A stretch of 64,000 nucleotides of DNA from Gracilariopsis chorda (GCA_003194525.1 NBIV01000006.1:124001-188000); one strand, 5' to 3'. Shown: positions 25,101-35,878, counted from the stretch's first letter. The notes: generated by a model from the sequence alone, not told the origin. A program made the numbers and translations.

Positions 25101-26099
25101 TCAATCGACCTTGGGCAGACGGGGCCGCATAATCAGATACAATGCTACACCTAAACCAGGAGTAGATGCAATTGACAATGCAGTAAGGTAGGACTCTGAG
25201 AGCCTTCCTTCGGCAAACCAACCCCTGCGCCGCATGTCTTCCGTAAGCGGACCCCACGTAGCTAACGAAAGGCAGACGAGATCGACAACTGAGACGGAGG
25301 CAAAACGATCAGTGCTAAACAATCGAAACAGGTTCACTCCAGCAGCATAGAATATCGCGTCATGTAGGTTTTCTGTGCCAGGGGTGAAAACCCCAAGAGC
25401 AAACGCATAGATCCATAGAACATAGACCAATAAACCAACAGAGAATGCTCTACTCTCGAGTACTCGACTGGTAATCCCTTGCGCAGCAACTTCTTCTGAA
25501 GACACAGATGGCACATACTCACGTGCAGCAAGATACGGACCTAAGGCTCCAAATCCAAAGAATACCCCGAGAAAGGAAAACAGACCCGTCGAAAGCAGTT
25601 TTTGTCGGCTCGCTCCTGGGTTCAACAAAACAGCGAAATTGAAAGATACAGCCCCCAGAAGGTTGAATATTGCAAAGAACAAGTCGTTCACTTCATCGAG
25701 TCGACCACTTAATATTCTACCAATCTCACCCAGATCAGTAAGTGAGCCAGGGGCCAGCACAAGACCGTATATTGCAAAAACAGCTGCGGCAACGCCTGTA
25801 GCAACGCGTTCTACCCTAATTGACGGAACTGGAGATGTAGATTTGGACGGGGTCGATGTTGAAGACGTCTCAGTCTTCATCTCATCTGTTCTGCTACACA
25901 TCATAATAGCAAGACGAAATTTGTGAGGTTGACAGGATGTAAAGATTCTCTTGGTTCCTCGGAAACATCTATCAGTAAGGAACCCGCACTCCGTTCTTCG
26001 AATAATGAAGCCCTTACGAAAAGGACCACACGGAACAAAGGCCGACTTCGTAGACATTCTGGATGTAATTGCCCTCCGTTTAACGTTTCCGAAGTCCAC
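25101..26099 (-). CDS. Putative plastid membrane protein, unknown function
   Basis: 332 residues, intronless, convergent with transportin. The first 80 or so residues are rich in Arg, Lys, Ser and Thr with few acidic residues, as in a plastid transit peptide. A Ser/Thr/Pro linker follows. After it come about five or six hydrophobic segments, including 'GVAAAVFAIYGLVLAP', 'LFFAIFNLLGAVSFNFAVLL', 'LFSFLGVFFGFGALGPYLAA', 'VGLLVYVLWIYAFALGVF' and 'IASTPGLGVALYLIMR'. The layout resembles small plastid/cyanobacterial-type integral membrane proteins of unknown role. I cannot assign a named family. Met15 is an alternative start. Real gene status is supported by the length, the open frame and the organised hydrophobic pattern. 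Confidence 0.72.
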   Translation of the reverse strand: MDFGNVKRRAITSRMSTKSAFVPCGPFRKGFIIRRTECGFLTDRCFRGTKRIFTSCQPHKFRLAIMMCSRTDEMKTETSSTSTPSKSTSPVPSIRVERVATGVAAAVFAIYGLVLAPGSLTDLGEIGRILSGRLDEVNDLFFAIFNLLGAVSFNFAVLLNPGASRQKLLSTGLFSFLGVFFGFGALGPYLAAREYVPSVSSEEVAAQGITSRVLESRAFSVGLLVYVLWIYAFALGVFTPGTENLHDAIFYAAGVNLFRLFSTDRFASVSVVDLVCLSLATWGPLTEDMRRRGWFAEGRLSESYLTALSIASTPGLGVALYLIMRPRLPKVD

Positions 26100-26931
26100 A
26101 TAGGATCCCGAAGCGTTTTAGTGGATACACAACTCTTTCAACTCTTGAAGTGGAGCTCGTTTTGAAGTTGCTATTTAGCAGCATTCACAGAGAAGAACAA
26201 GACTACATGAGCAAGAGCTAATCAAACAATATTGTCCGTCACCATCGGAGATCATCAAGAAAGCAAGTGCTCTTGCTTCAGATTATACAAAACCTGTATT
26301 TTGAAATACTTTTCCTTGAACGATGGCCGTTCGATATTTATTCTATCTGTATGAAAAGCAGCCCCGTGGGATCCGTGTTATCGACGCGCAGTGTTTGTCA
26401 TTGACATGGTTTCGAAACATACATTCCTCCTCTACCAGGAGCCCAGGCTTCCCTCTCAGTAAAGATACCTCTATCATATCCGAAGCTACTACGCGCTGAT
26501 TTTCACCACACGGCAAAAAAAACTAGTCGAGCTAATGCTTGACTAGTTACTCTTGCTTTCTGTTTCTCCAAGTCAATAATCACAGCTCGGCGGACTTCTC
26601 TCCAGCCGTCTTGGCGGCCAGCCGTTTCCATTGTTTTCTACCTCGTCTGAACAGAAAAGATTGGATTTGATCTAAGCTCTACAACGCTCTTCTTATGTCT
26701 GCCTTATGAAAGGTGTAGAGAGGACCGGCAATCGCGTCAGTAAGAAGACCGTTGTTGAAAAGGAATTGATCTTTGCCATAAGAGCAGCATTTCATAGCTC
26801 AGATTCGCTGTTGGGACTCCCAAGGACGTTGGTCGAGGGAGAAAGCCACCAGTATTTGGGTTGGATTCACATCTCAGAGTCTTGGAAAGGCGCTGAGAGG
26901 CATAGGTAGAGCCACCGTACACCTTTACCAT
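26100..26931. promoter_or_regulatory. Shared upstream region of the plastid-protein gene and the SDR gene
   Basis: An 830-bp gap between divergent genes. It contains one strong hairpin (26,521-26,548). A 67-codon open frame at 26,706-26,909 has no family resemblance and I do not call it. No other feature stands out. Confidence 0.4.
26521..26548. repeat. Inverted repeat, 12-bp arms with one mismatch, 4-nt loop
   Basis: Arms 26,521-26,532 and 26,537-26,548 pair with one mismatch around the loop TAAT. The outer eight bases (AACTAGTC/GACTAGTT) are perfect. It follows an A-run. It sits between two divergent genes, so it may be a regulatory site or a chance hairpin. Confidence 0.75.
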
Positions 26932-27771
26932 GTGAAGATGCAGACAGGCAAAGCCTCCCAGCCATTGATTGCTATCGTGACAGGTGCGTCGCGAGGACTT
27001 GGCCAGGCTCTAGCTTCAATTCTGCTTGGCTGTGATTTCATTGTAGTTTGCGCACAAAGAACTCCATCAAAGCTAGCACACAGACATGTTAATGCCAGAG
27101 ATGCATATCTTGATCTTGGAGACCTTCAGATCATTGAGCAGTTCTCACAAAGAATGCGTGATGAACTCCCATACGTCGATGTTCTGATAAACAACGCCGC
27201 GATTTGTCCGGAAGACTCAGGAATGCAGGATGGTCCTCCGCCGTGGAGAGAAGTGTTGAACGTGAACTTTTTCTCCCAAGTTGAAGTTACAGAAGGTTTA
27301 ATGCCTCTTTTGGAATCATCACCTCGCCATCCTCGTGTTATCAATATCTCGTCTGGTGATGGAGAACTAGTGTTCTTCTCTCCAGAGGTACAGGACTTGT
27401 TAAGGAAAGTACCGAAAAGGCGAAGTGTTTCACATCTACGATCCGTTGTTTCTGAGTTACTGTCTGAATCGCTTGAGCGCGATCAGCTGAGTGACCAGGA
27501 ACACGTATACCATGTCCAACCAGCGTACAGGCTATCAAAGGCCGCTTTAAACGCATACACTCGCACGGCGGCAAAAAGAGCACGAATCTGTAATAGCAAT
27601 GTCTGTTTTCTGTCCGTGTGTCCTGGTGATATCGATACCGAAATGGGGGATCCGCACGCCGTGCAAGTGGCGCCTGAAGAAGCTGCAAGGGAAATGGGAT
27701 ATCTACTCAAAGTTGCGCAAGTTTGCGATACCGATAAGTTTCTACGGCACGGTCAGCATTTGGCTTGGTAA
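26932..27771 (+). CDS. Short-chain dehydrogenase/reductase (SDR, carbonyl-reductase-like)
   Basis: 279 residues, intronless. The Rossmann cofactor motif TGASRGLG is at 17-24 and the structural motif NNAA at 87-90. The SDR catalytic set is in order: Asn110 or Asn112, Ser140/141 in 'INISSGD', Tyr199 and Lys203 in 'YRLSK'. The gap of nearly 60 residues between the Ser and Tyr is longer than in classical SDRs. It resembles the carbonyl reductase/menthol dehydrogenase branch, which uses NADP(H) and works as a monomer. Residue Arg21 and the 'AQRT' after the second strand fit NADP preference. The substrate cannot be read from the sequence. Met3 (26,938) is an equally good start. No targeting peptide is seen, so a cytosolic place is likely. 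Confidence 0.9.
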   Translation: MKMQTGKASQPLIAIVTGASRGLGQALASILLGCDFIVVCAQRTPSKLAHRHVNARDAYLDLGDLQIIEQFSQRMRDELPYVDVLINNAAICPEDSGMQDGPPPWREVLNVNFFSQVEVTEGLMPLLESSPRHPRVINISSGDGELVFFSPEVQDLLRKVPKRRSVSHLRSVVSELLSESLERDQLSDQEHVYHVQPAYRLSKAALNAYTRTAAKRARICNSNVCFLSVCPGDIDTEMGDPHAVQVAPEEAAREMGYLLKVAQVCDTDKFLRHGQHLAW

Positions 27772-29997
27772 TTCAGCTTCAACAGAACCGTAACCACACC
27801 CCTGACCGTTTCTAATATACCCACGCTGGAAGTCTTGAGATGAGTGTGTGTGTGCTCATACTGGTATGGGTATTTCCTCCTAGAAACTCTACTTGACAGC
27901 TAAGGTCCCGTAGTAGAGCCAATCGCATATCCGCTTGGTCTTCTTATCCGGCGTAGCACTGCAGCCTTTTCTACCCTACTCAGAAGCTCGACACATCTAG
28001 GCGGGCGGAGAAATCGTGATGTCGACGGTCAAAAGATATCAAATGTCTGGAAAAGTCGCCGATGGCCATTTAGTTTTGTGCCTCTTCTTTTTCTTGAGCT
28101 TCTCAGAGGCTTGAAGGATATCGAAACATGAAGACACCACACCAATGCATTTTATCTTCTTTGTTCTTGGAATGTCATTCTCTACGATACCTCTGGAATG
28201 TTGTAGTTGCTGTTTGTTATGGGCCATGCCCTCCTCCGCATACACGGCAATGTTACAGTAGCAGTTGTCTCTATTCTATATCTAAGACTCACCATAGCTG
28301 TGACCCTTCGCCACTCTTGTAGCTCGGCATCTCAACTTGCCGATCTAGTACCGGCGCGGCAAGAAGGCTTTCCAAGACCCCCCTCATGTTCCTCCTCCTC
28401 CCATCTGCAGCAGCCATGTATTCTCACGGGTATGTATGCCAAGACAGAGCCGAACAAGATTCAAACTTCTGCAGGAAATCCCGACTCCAGACCCATTTAT
28501 CGCATAGGGATATTGCAAATCTTGTTCGGGAAGCTCTCTGGAAGTTGAAAATCCCGTTCAACGTGAGATAGAATATCTATCCGACTTTCTATCATAGAAC
28601 GCGCAGTGTATCTGGTCGACATTTTTGAAGCACGCAACCCGATACTCTCTCCTCGAAGTAATTTATTGTTTGTTATGGGGTATTTCTCCGGTCCAAATAC
28701 GGTATGCACAGCTCGAGGCCCTAGTATCTATATCATAGCCAGCGCACAAGAAGCAAATCCTAACATCTATCATTGTTTGTTTGTTCACAACCCTCGGGTC
28801 ATCCTGTCAGGCGAGCATCAGCACGAATGGACTCTATAGGTAGCGGTACCTATCGGCAGTATGTGTTTGTTATCCCCAGTGGCAGTAGGCGACAGCAATC
28901 AAAGAGGAGTCAGCTGGCGACACCAGCTTTGTTTTCGATACAGTTGGAGAAAAAACTACTGGTACTAAACGTCCGCTATGACCAAGAACAACTTGTCTGC
29001 AATATCCACAAGGTTCAGATATCTAAGGCCACATGCAATATATAATCCCATCAAATGTATCAACATTCGACACCCGCCTGGAGATATGCTTGCTGGAGTG
29101 AGTACATACGGGTTTAATCGCCTTTTTCTACACCCATGAGACCTTTGGAAATCACGAGACCGGCGAGAGAACGCGAATACCACGGATCGTTTGAATAGAA
29201 ATGCACTTCGATTCAGAATAAATATCAGCGAGTTCAAACGGCTCCGTGACGAGTCATTCCCCGCCGCATCAACACATGGCAACACGTGATAAGACGAACA
29301 CAGTGAACTGTACCTGTAAGGTTAGGAAAGCAAAGCAACGGAATATGTCGGCGGCACGTCACTGGGTCAAGCAAGGCCCAGCGGGCATGATGATGACTGT
29401 GAATTTCACAGTCATCATCATGCCCGCTGGGCCACAGTGTGAAACAGGCAAATACGAAGGGGAACTAAAGCGGATTCATTTAGTGAATCTTGGATGCTTG
29501 CACATGCAGAAGAAACACACGTGAAGCCTTTGTTGTAGCTCTTTGCTATCCTCCAACTATGATACTACCAACGATACACAGAGGGGACAGTGCCCAGGCT
29601 TTAGCCCACGTCCACATGAACCATCACATCACCCTTCAAAACACAACTTTGGTGACTCCTTCCAACATGGCAAAAGAAAGAACAGCAAAAAACAAAACAG
29701 ATTGATACGGTACACGTTATTCACAAGATCAGTTGAAAGACCCCTAGTCACATAAGAGCCATATGTGTGTACAATGTCACAGTTGATGAGCGGAAAAAAA
29801 AGAAGTTATTCCAAAAAGACAAGCGCGGCAAAAAGAGTCACTCAAGTTAGGTTGCCCTTCACTCGTCGTTACAGAAAGAAATAAAACAAAATACGGATAT
29901 CTCAAGGGCCTGAAGAAACGGATAGCGTTGATGGACCATAGATACAAACCATCAAGCGATACAAGTGTTGTATACATGAGAGTCATATCATTATCAA
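27772..29997. other. 2.2-kb intergenic gap, no gene recognised
   Basis: The space between the convergent SDR and SGNH genes. Open frames are short and unlike any family. The only marked structure is the perfect palindrome at 29,375-29,433. A small TG run (27,842-27,856) is present. The gap is large for this compact island and could hide a non-coding RNA gene. Confidence 0.4.
29375..29433. repeat. Perfect palindrome, 29-bp arms, 1-nt centre
   Basis: Arms 29,375-29,403 and 29,405-29,433 are exact reverse complements around a single T at 29,404. The arms contain a GATGATGA run and a CCAGCGGGC block. The flanking bases do not pair, so the limits are sharp. It lies in the gap between the SDR and SGNH genes. 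See findings. Confidence 0.95.
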
Positions 29998-31809
29998 TTA
30001 AGGTACCTTCATGTTGGTCTTACCGGCCGCTGCCGCAACTGCAGAGGCTCGAGAGATGTCTTTGGTGGCAGAATCAGCAACGTCCGCAGCTTGCTCAACA
30101 GCGACAGCAGTAGCACGTTGCGTCACACCAGACGCAGCCTTAACACCTTTCCGAAAGGCTCCCACCATATGCTCAGCAATACGCTCGGCCCAGCGCTTAT
30201 ATCCCAGTTCAGAAGGATGCACGCGATCAAGCGTAGAGAAGAACTGGACAGGATTAGTTCCCCACTCATGGCTAGGTGGCTGTCCAACAAAAAACACTCT
30301 TCTCATAGTACGAGAAAGTTGAACCTTTTGCGAGTCCCAGTAGTCATTAAGGAAAACAACGATCGACCTAAGCGGTTCATGGAACCTCGGGGTGTGATGC
30401 ACACCAGGAATAGCCGGTAAAAAGACAGGACAGTCATGGCCAACTTGCTGACGAATCTTGTTAATAAATTCGGCAAGATCCTGTCTGAATTTGCTCGCAG
30501 TTCGTAGCGGGGAGATGCGCTTCCAGTCGTTGACGCCCGTCACAAGCACTACAGCGGAGATGTCGCCAATTGTGCCGCGGGTCCTCTCCCGAGTGAGCAT
30601 GGGAATGATCTTACGCTTGAGCATTCGAACATCGCCACCAGTGAGACTCATAGCGTTCCACTGAACATCAACGTTGAGCATTTCCGAGAGGTAACGAGCA
30701 ACCTGTCTCGGAAGAGCCGGACCATCACGCGGTCCATCCTCAAAGCTAGACTCGCCGCCAACGCCACTAACTAGCGAGTCTCCAATGATAAGGATTCGCT
30801 TCTTCTTGGTGACGGGACGACCGTCATGAATATGAGTGATGGGCTCCAAGTTAAGGTTAAGTTGTGCTCTGACGCCCTCGACAACGGACTGCACCGCGTC
30901 AGAAATCTTATCGTCAGCAACGGCCGAAGCGGCGTTGGCGGTTGGCAGGATGCGCGCCACGTGACCCTCAGCACTGGAAAGAGTTTCAAGACGACGAGGC
31001 GGTCGCTCAACGCCAGAACGGGGACCGCGGGCGTCGGGCGGAGACTGGTAGGTAGCTTTGAGAAACATGGCTTGACCTAGACCAATGGTGCTCGCCAGAC
31101 CGGCTACCATGCCGACATAACTCTTCTTGATAGGCTTTGAAACGACTGAAGCGGCCATCTTTGCGCGTGCGCGCTTGCTCGATGTGCGTGATGAAGCGGT
31201 GTTAGTTGTGGTAGTAACAGTAGCAGCGTCGTCCAGTTCGTGAATACCCAAACGCGCAATTGGTGCCGAAGCGCAAGTAGGCGCTGTAGTAAGGGCGATA
31301 TAATCGTTTGCCGAATGAAAGGAAGAGGAAGAAGCGTGTGAAGAATCGTCTGACCCGGGGTCAGAATCGGGTGGAGTGGGTGGACGAGGATAGGCCAATT
31401 CAGTGGCGGAGTTAGTGGGAATGGGACGCAAGTCAAGCGGATGTTTAATGCGTTGCAATCTAACAAAGTGAAGCGATTCCTCAAAGCGCGCGGCGTTGGT
31501 ATCGGGGAGTTGAGTGGTGCTTGGCGCGGATGGAGTGGGAAGACGGGGGGGTCGAGCAGCAGGGGTTTTAGTACGGGTGTGGGACGAAGACGATGGCGAG
31601 ACGTGGGGCGGGGTGCGCGGGCGCATTGTGCGGCCGAAGAAGGAAGATGGGGAGTTTCGGGGGGGGTCGGCGGGGGGGGGTGGGGGGGGGGGTTGGGGGC
31701 TGCGTGCGACGGAAGGGTGGACGGTATGGCGTCGAGGCGGACGGACGGTGTGTTGTGAAGAGTTGATGTGTTGTTTATGGCAGCAACCAGACGCGGCGCG
31801 AGGCGCCAA
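29998..31809 (-). CDS. SGNH/GDSL-type hydrolase with long low-complexity N-terminus
   Basis: 603 residues, intronless. The C-terminal 260 residues form an SGNH hydrolase domain. Block I is 'ILIIGDSLVSG' with the nucleophile Ser at about 345, a conserved Gly follows ('SLTGGDV'), and the oxyanion Asn is in 'VLVTGVNDW'. The catalytic pair lies in 'DRVHPSELGYKRWAE'. These enzymes cleave esters of lipids or sugars; the substrate is not readable. Residues 1-200 are Pro/Ser/Thr-rich and include a poly-Pro run. A hydrophobic stretch near 230 ('YVGMVAGLASTIGLGQAMFL') may anchor the protein in a membrane. Met62 (31,626) is an alternative start that would put the G-rich run at 31,659-31,692 in the 5' leader. 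Confidence 0.83.
   Translation of the reverse strand: MAPRAASGCCHKQHINSSQHTVRPPRRHTVHPSVARSPQPPPPPPPADPPRNSPSSFFGRTMRPRTPPHVSPSSSSHTRTKTPAARPPRLPTPSAPSTTQLPDTNAARFEESLHFVRLQRIKHPLDLRPIPTNSATELAYPRPPTPPDSDPGSDDSSHASSSSFHSANDYIALTTAPTCASAPIARLGIHELDDAATVTTTTNTASSRTSSKRARAKMAASVVSKPIKKSYVGMVAGLASTIGLGQAMFLKATYQSPPDARGPRSGVERPPRRLETLSSAEGHVARILPTANAASAVADDKISDAVQSVVEGVRAQLNLNLEPITHIHDGRPVTKKKRILIIGDSLVSGVGGESSFEDGPRDGPALPRQVARYLSEMLNVDVQWNAMSLTGGDVRMLKRKIIPMLTRERTRGTIGDISAVVLVTGVNDWKRISPLRTASKFRQDLAEFINKIRQQVGHDCPVFLPAIPGVHHTPRFHEPLRSIVVFLNDYWDSQKVQLSRTMRRVFFVGQPPSHEWGTNPVQFFSTLDRVHPSELGYKRWAERIAEHMVGAFRKGVKAASGVTQRATAVAVEQAADVADSATKDISRASAVAAAAGKTNMKVP
31659..31692 (+). other. G-rich run with quadruplex potential
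   Basis: Four or more runs of three or more G in about 35 bp on the plus strand. On the minus (coding) strand this is a C-run encoding the poly-Pro part of the SGNH protein, or its 5' leader if translation starts at 31,626. The plus strand could form a G-quadruplex in DNA. Confidence 0.7.
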
Positions 31810-34470
31810 GTGCCGCGTGTTGGTTGGGTGTGGTGCGAATTTGGAAGGCGCGTTTCCGGGCTGGCCTCAACTTACACACGGCGCATGACGACATCACAGC
31901 AACGTTCGCATGGCTATGTGGCGTTGTGCGCCATCCCAATTTCGCTTTGCTTCGCTTCCATCGCGCCCTACAGACGCGCCCGACAACTCCTCGTCTGCTT
32001 CTTAGAACTATCCTCTCATGTCTACACTGCAGGCTACATATTAAAGGAATAGCCAGGGTAAAAGGGTAGAGCATACTAAGTAGGTCTCTACAAATCTGTC
32101 TCTAGAGCACCAACAGCTCAAAGATACAGAATATAGCACAGAAGCAATCATACCTAATCGTGGCCTCTTGTAGTACTAGTGTCTGCCCGCCCGGATGTAA
32201 TGTGGCCAAATGATTATTTTTTGAAGGTTTTCAACCTTTCATACACGCGTCAGAAACGGTGTTTTTGACTCAAAAGTACGTTTTTGATATCAAAAAAGGC
32301 TGTTTTCTGAAGCTCTGTAGTAAATTCGACATATTCTTCAAGCACATCTCTATTATCCCATTTGGTTGTCTTACGTTTCTGCTTCTCACCCAGCATAAAT
32401 AACAGAGGCTTAGAATTTTTGCTTTACAGAAACAGGTTGCATAACGTCTACGGACTACAAAAGGCGAAAACATCCGATCCAAATAACTAAAAGTAAAGGT
32501 TAGGTTAATCGTTTTGACCTCATATGAGGTCGTGGTCCTATAGACACTAGTATCTTTGGTTGTATATCAACGATATCTAACCATCATACCACCAACTGAA
32601 CAAGAACGCTTTACGCTTTCCAAGATTGCTAATGCTGCGCTACGCGCTACCCCACCTGTGTCAATTGTAACCACTGGTTGCATTTTAGACTTTTGTTGTG
32701 TCCAAACTATCTGTGGGATGCAGGCGATTTGGTCAAGGCTTGGGCATCCGCCAAAAAACCTTGACACAGACGCTACATATCTACCTTTAATTGTGAACTA
32801 GCACGCAACCCTTCGGTTGCGTTCGACAGTGCTGTAATCGGGCGACACCGATTTGTCTTGACGTGACTAGTGAAACACAACCGAGCCTTTGGGCTCGGGC
32901 TATAAAGGCATTGCTTTCTAGTGGTAACGACTAGCAGCGTGACAGAGCCGACGTTTTTTCTGTGGGTCGAAGGGAGCTAGAGGACGATGAGCGGTTGACG
33001 AAGAGGGAGCTATCCCCTTGAGTCGTTACACAATATCCACAATCGTATAGTGCAAAATTTTCGACCTTGGCTGACTTCACAATCTGTTCGCCGCAGTCAC
33101 TACCCAAATCTTTTTAACCAGAATGCTTATATCTACTGAAATAGATAGAAGCTTTTAACATAATTGGATATTTTACGAGTTTGCCAGCCTACCAAATATA
33201 TCATTTCTTATGTATAGCTAAACACATATAGACTACAAATATGAAACTTTATTCTTTTTTTCAAAAACTTATAGGAAACCATTATCCTACCAATACTACA
33301 ACCAAGCTCTATGTTCTTTGCAAAACATTTATATGTAAATCTAGTAAGAAACCAATAATCAATGTTCGTGTAGCAATTTTTATATAAATCTTGATTTAGT
33401 TCGTAGGAAATTTTAGAGTAAACAATCTTTTTGCGAGTTAAAACCATGTTTGCTCAATACTATTCATAAGACATTTGCATTATCTAACTTACTCAAATTC
33501 ATTCATTTTTCAGCTATGTAAAAGATAAAAACTTCTAAGGATATTAACAACATAAAAAACTATAAGCTCACCAGACTTTTTTGTCATCACATACGTTTGT
33601 AAAAATAATAATCAAAGTTGTTTGGAACTACGTTGATCAAAACTTTATACTTATAGTTTACAACAACAGTTTTTCTTTGCTTACAAAAACACAATTTACA
33701 AGATTGGTGTTAATGGACCTGTAGTGCACTTTATATTTTCAATGTACTCTTCCCATCTGAATTTGGAATCATATGTAGTATTTTTTTGCTAAGTATTGAA
33801 CATTTTTGTTATATTCTTATTAGGTTATACAAACTATACTAGTACTTCTAGCATTTGCTGCAAAACTATTTGACTTCAATGCACATAAAAGAGATATTTA
33901 TCGAACAGATATGTTTTTTGTGTAAAACTACCCTGGCCTTTTAAGTCTTTTTAGTGTCTTAAACGTTCGAATGTGAATAATGGTTTGTTGCAAAATAGCT
34001 TTGAAGCAGATTTATCTACATTGCGAGTTCTAAGTGTACAAAAGTGCTCAATTGATATTAAAACGACTAAGGGATTACTACACCATGCCTATACCAGATT
34101 TCATCGTGTGAAAAAACCTATTGATTTATTATCACTATATGGAAAAGACAAAACGATTGGAAATTCACACGTTAAGCAGTATGTGTTTCGTAGTATTAAG
34201 ATCATTTCAACATAAATAACTGTTAGCTTTGTATAAAGGCGCAGTTCCTTTTACATAAATATTCTATTCTTGTAAACCAAGCTTTTTTGATACATTATGC
34301 AACAAAACGCCCCCATAGCAATCCATAGTTGTCTACGGACTTTTGCTTCTCTTAGTTTCTCGGTTAGTATTTTGGCATGTAAAGGGTGTCACCACCCACT
34401 CGAGTGGGGCATTTTGGGTTTTCGTTACCCATGTCATTTGTAGTAGAATACTACATCCTTTGGACAACAG
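31810..34470. other. Gene-poor inner flank of arm B
   Basis: No gene is recognised. 31,810-32,200 should carry the SGNH promoter. An 81-codon open frame (32,556-32,801 plus) has no known relatives by eye. A cluster of hairpins lies at 32,803-32,898. From about 33,040 to 34,300 the DNA is very AT-rich with only tiny frames (for example 33,973-34,215), like the AT-rich parts of arms A and B. Confidence 0.45.
32803..32898. repeat. Three consecutive short hairpins followed by TATAAA
   Basis: Stem-loops at 32,803-32,822 (8-bp stem, loop CTTC), 32,836-32,853 (6-bp stem, 6-nt loop) and 32,881-32,898 (7-bp stem, loop TTTG). A TATAAA follows at 32,901-32,906. This could be a structured RNA, a promoter, or a remnant of a mobile element end. 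No open frame covers it. Confidence 0.6.
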
Positions 34471-35390
34471 GGGCACACCCGATTGTGCTGTAAACATCGA
34501 CAAAAACTACTAAGTCGGTCTACAAGTCCATTTGTGTATTAATCCATTTCAAGTAACCACAATGGCTCTAATTTTGGAACAGAGCTATGGGCGTTTTCGT
34601 TCCGAAATTGCCCGGGGTACAACTTCGTATTATGCACCGTGTGTGAACCAAAGTTGTATAGCTCTGTGTTCTTCTTCATTTACAACAAACACAATCAAAC
34701 TTTAAGGTAAGCATATATACAACAGTTTAAAAACATTCTCTAACTAAATTATTCCCGTGTTCTATAGTGGTTGTATGCAAGCATTATCAGATTCTAGGTT
34801 CAACAGAGCCATTCAATAAATTCACTCAAACTTTGCGTACTAAGTGTGGGTGCCGAGCTTTCCAGAAGTCTGTTCTAAACATCAAATGTCTCACAACCTA
34901 GTACATAAAACGAAGGTTTGTATATTACTCAGTTGCGGCAACCACACTCCTGCAATTGACGATGGAGTTAAAATCCACTATTATATGCTTTCTTAAGATC
35001 TGCCTCCATTTTCATATAGAGCTGGCCAGGTTTTAGCCGCGTAAACTACCAAAGAAGCCCCGAAAGAATAAATTGCAATAAAAACTATAACCAGCTATAA
35101 AATACAATCACATATGCTTTTGCTTGTTCCTTGCATTTATTGAAAACTTTTGAACTCATTGGAGCAAACTTGTCACAAAAAAGCAGATAATTCTGTGACT
35201 GCCCTAGTTCATAAGAATTAGGGCTGTGAATTTGGGACGTGTTCTCTGTTTGCCTTGATGGCAAGGGGCAGAGCCCTTGACGTAAATCCCGCCATCAAGG
35301 CAGGAACGGGAGCGGACTGCATAAGTTATGCACGTCCCTCGCCTCCCTCCGCTCCCACGACACTCTGCGCCTCCACCATCCTGCGCCGCG

Positions 35391-35450
35391 TTCTTAAACC
35401 CCCCACAGAATTCTTGAATCCCCCACAGCGTTCTTGAACCCCCCACAGTG
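35391..35450 (+). repeat. Three tandem 20-bp repeats
   Basis: The unit TTCTTGAACCCCCCACAGNG occurs three times head to tail with small differences. It lies 75 bp upstream of the MATH-domain fragment. Its role is unknown. Confidence 0.85.
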
Positions 35451-35525
35451 AGACCGCTGTGTCTGCCTTCCGCTGCCTTTTTTGCCTCTTTACCAGTTGA
35501 GCCGCCATCGATTCGTGGAACCGCA

Positions 35526-35878
35526 ATGGATAACAGCCACCCTCTCGAACCTTTCGATCCCGTTCGCTAGACGCTCTTCACCTACTCCTACGCTCGTACG
35601 ACACAATCTCCAACCAACGTGTGTACTCTCCGTACCACCATTTCGGTGGCTTCCTCTGGCCTATGCTAATCTTTCCGAAAGGCAATCTGTCCGCTGACCA
35701 CGCTCTATCCATCTACCTCGAGTGTGGTGGTCCTGCATATCACCCCACCGTTTTCCCAGAATCTACCCTCCCACCTTTACCGCCAGAAGACTGGATATGT
35801 CCAGCACGCTTCACTGTCATTCTGCACCACCCGAACAGTCCGCATGCGCAAGCCATTCTCTCCGCCTACCCAAAATGA
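35526..35878 (+). pseudogene. MATH-domain gene fragment, broken
   Basis: From an ATG at 35,526 the frame gives 'MDNSHPLEPFDPVR', a TAG at 35,568, and then 'TLFTYSYARTTQSPTN'. A frameshift near 35,615 leads into 'VYSPYHHFGGFLWPMLIFPKGN'. The frame continues with 'LSADHALSIYLECGGP' and, later, 'DWICPARFTVILHHPN', ending at 35,878. This is the strand order of a MATH (TRAF-like) domain as in USP7/UBP12-type deubiquitinases: an FTW-like start, GGYKWRLLIYPKGN, DHLSVYLE and W..YA.F.L. Only the first two-thirds of the domain is present. It is a host-derived gene piece sitting in an insert, so it is either a captured fragment or a decayed gene copy. The domain call rests on motif spacing alone. Confidence 0.55.

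Noticed and set aside
26706-26909. 67-codon frame upstream of the SDR gene as a separate small gene or extra exon
   Set aside because: Out of frame with the SDR, no family resemblance, and the SDR has its complete N-terminus without it.
29375-29433. The 59-bp palindrome as a microRNA precursor
   Set aside because: A one-base loop and perfect arms do not fit a Dicer-type precursor; kept only as a structural finding.
31441-31890. Plus-strand Gly-rich frames opposite the SGNH N-terminus
   Set aside because: They are the complement of a Pro-rich coding segment and of its leader; the domain-bearing frame is on the minus strand.
32204-32240. AATGTGGCC near 32,210 as a solo end of the pogo family
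   Set aside because: Only one 9-bp motif match, with no CACCCAGTGAC end and no TA-flanked pair.
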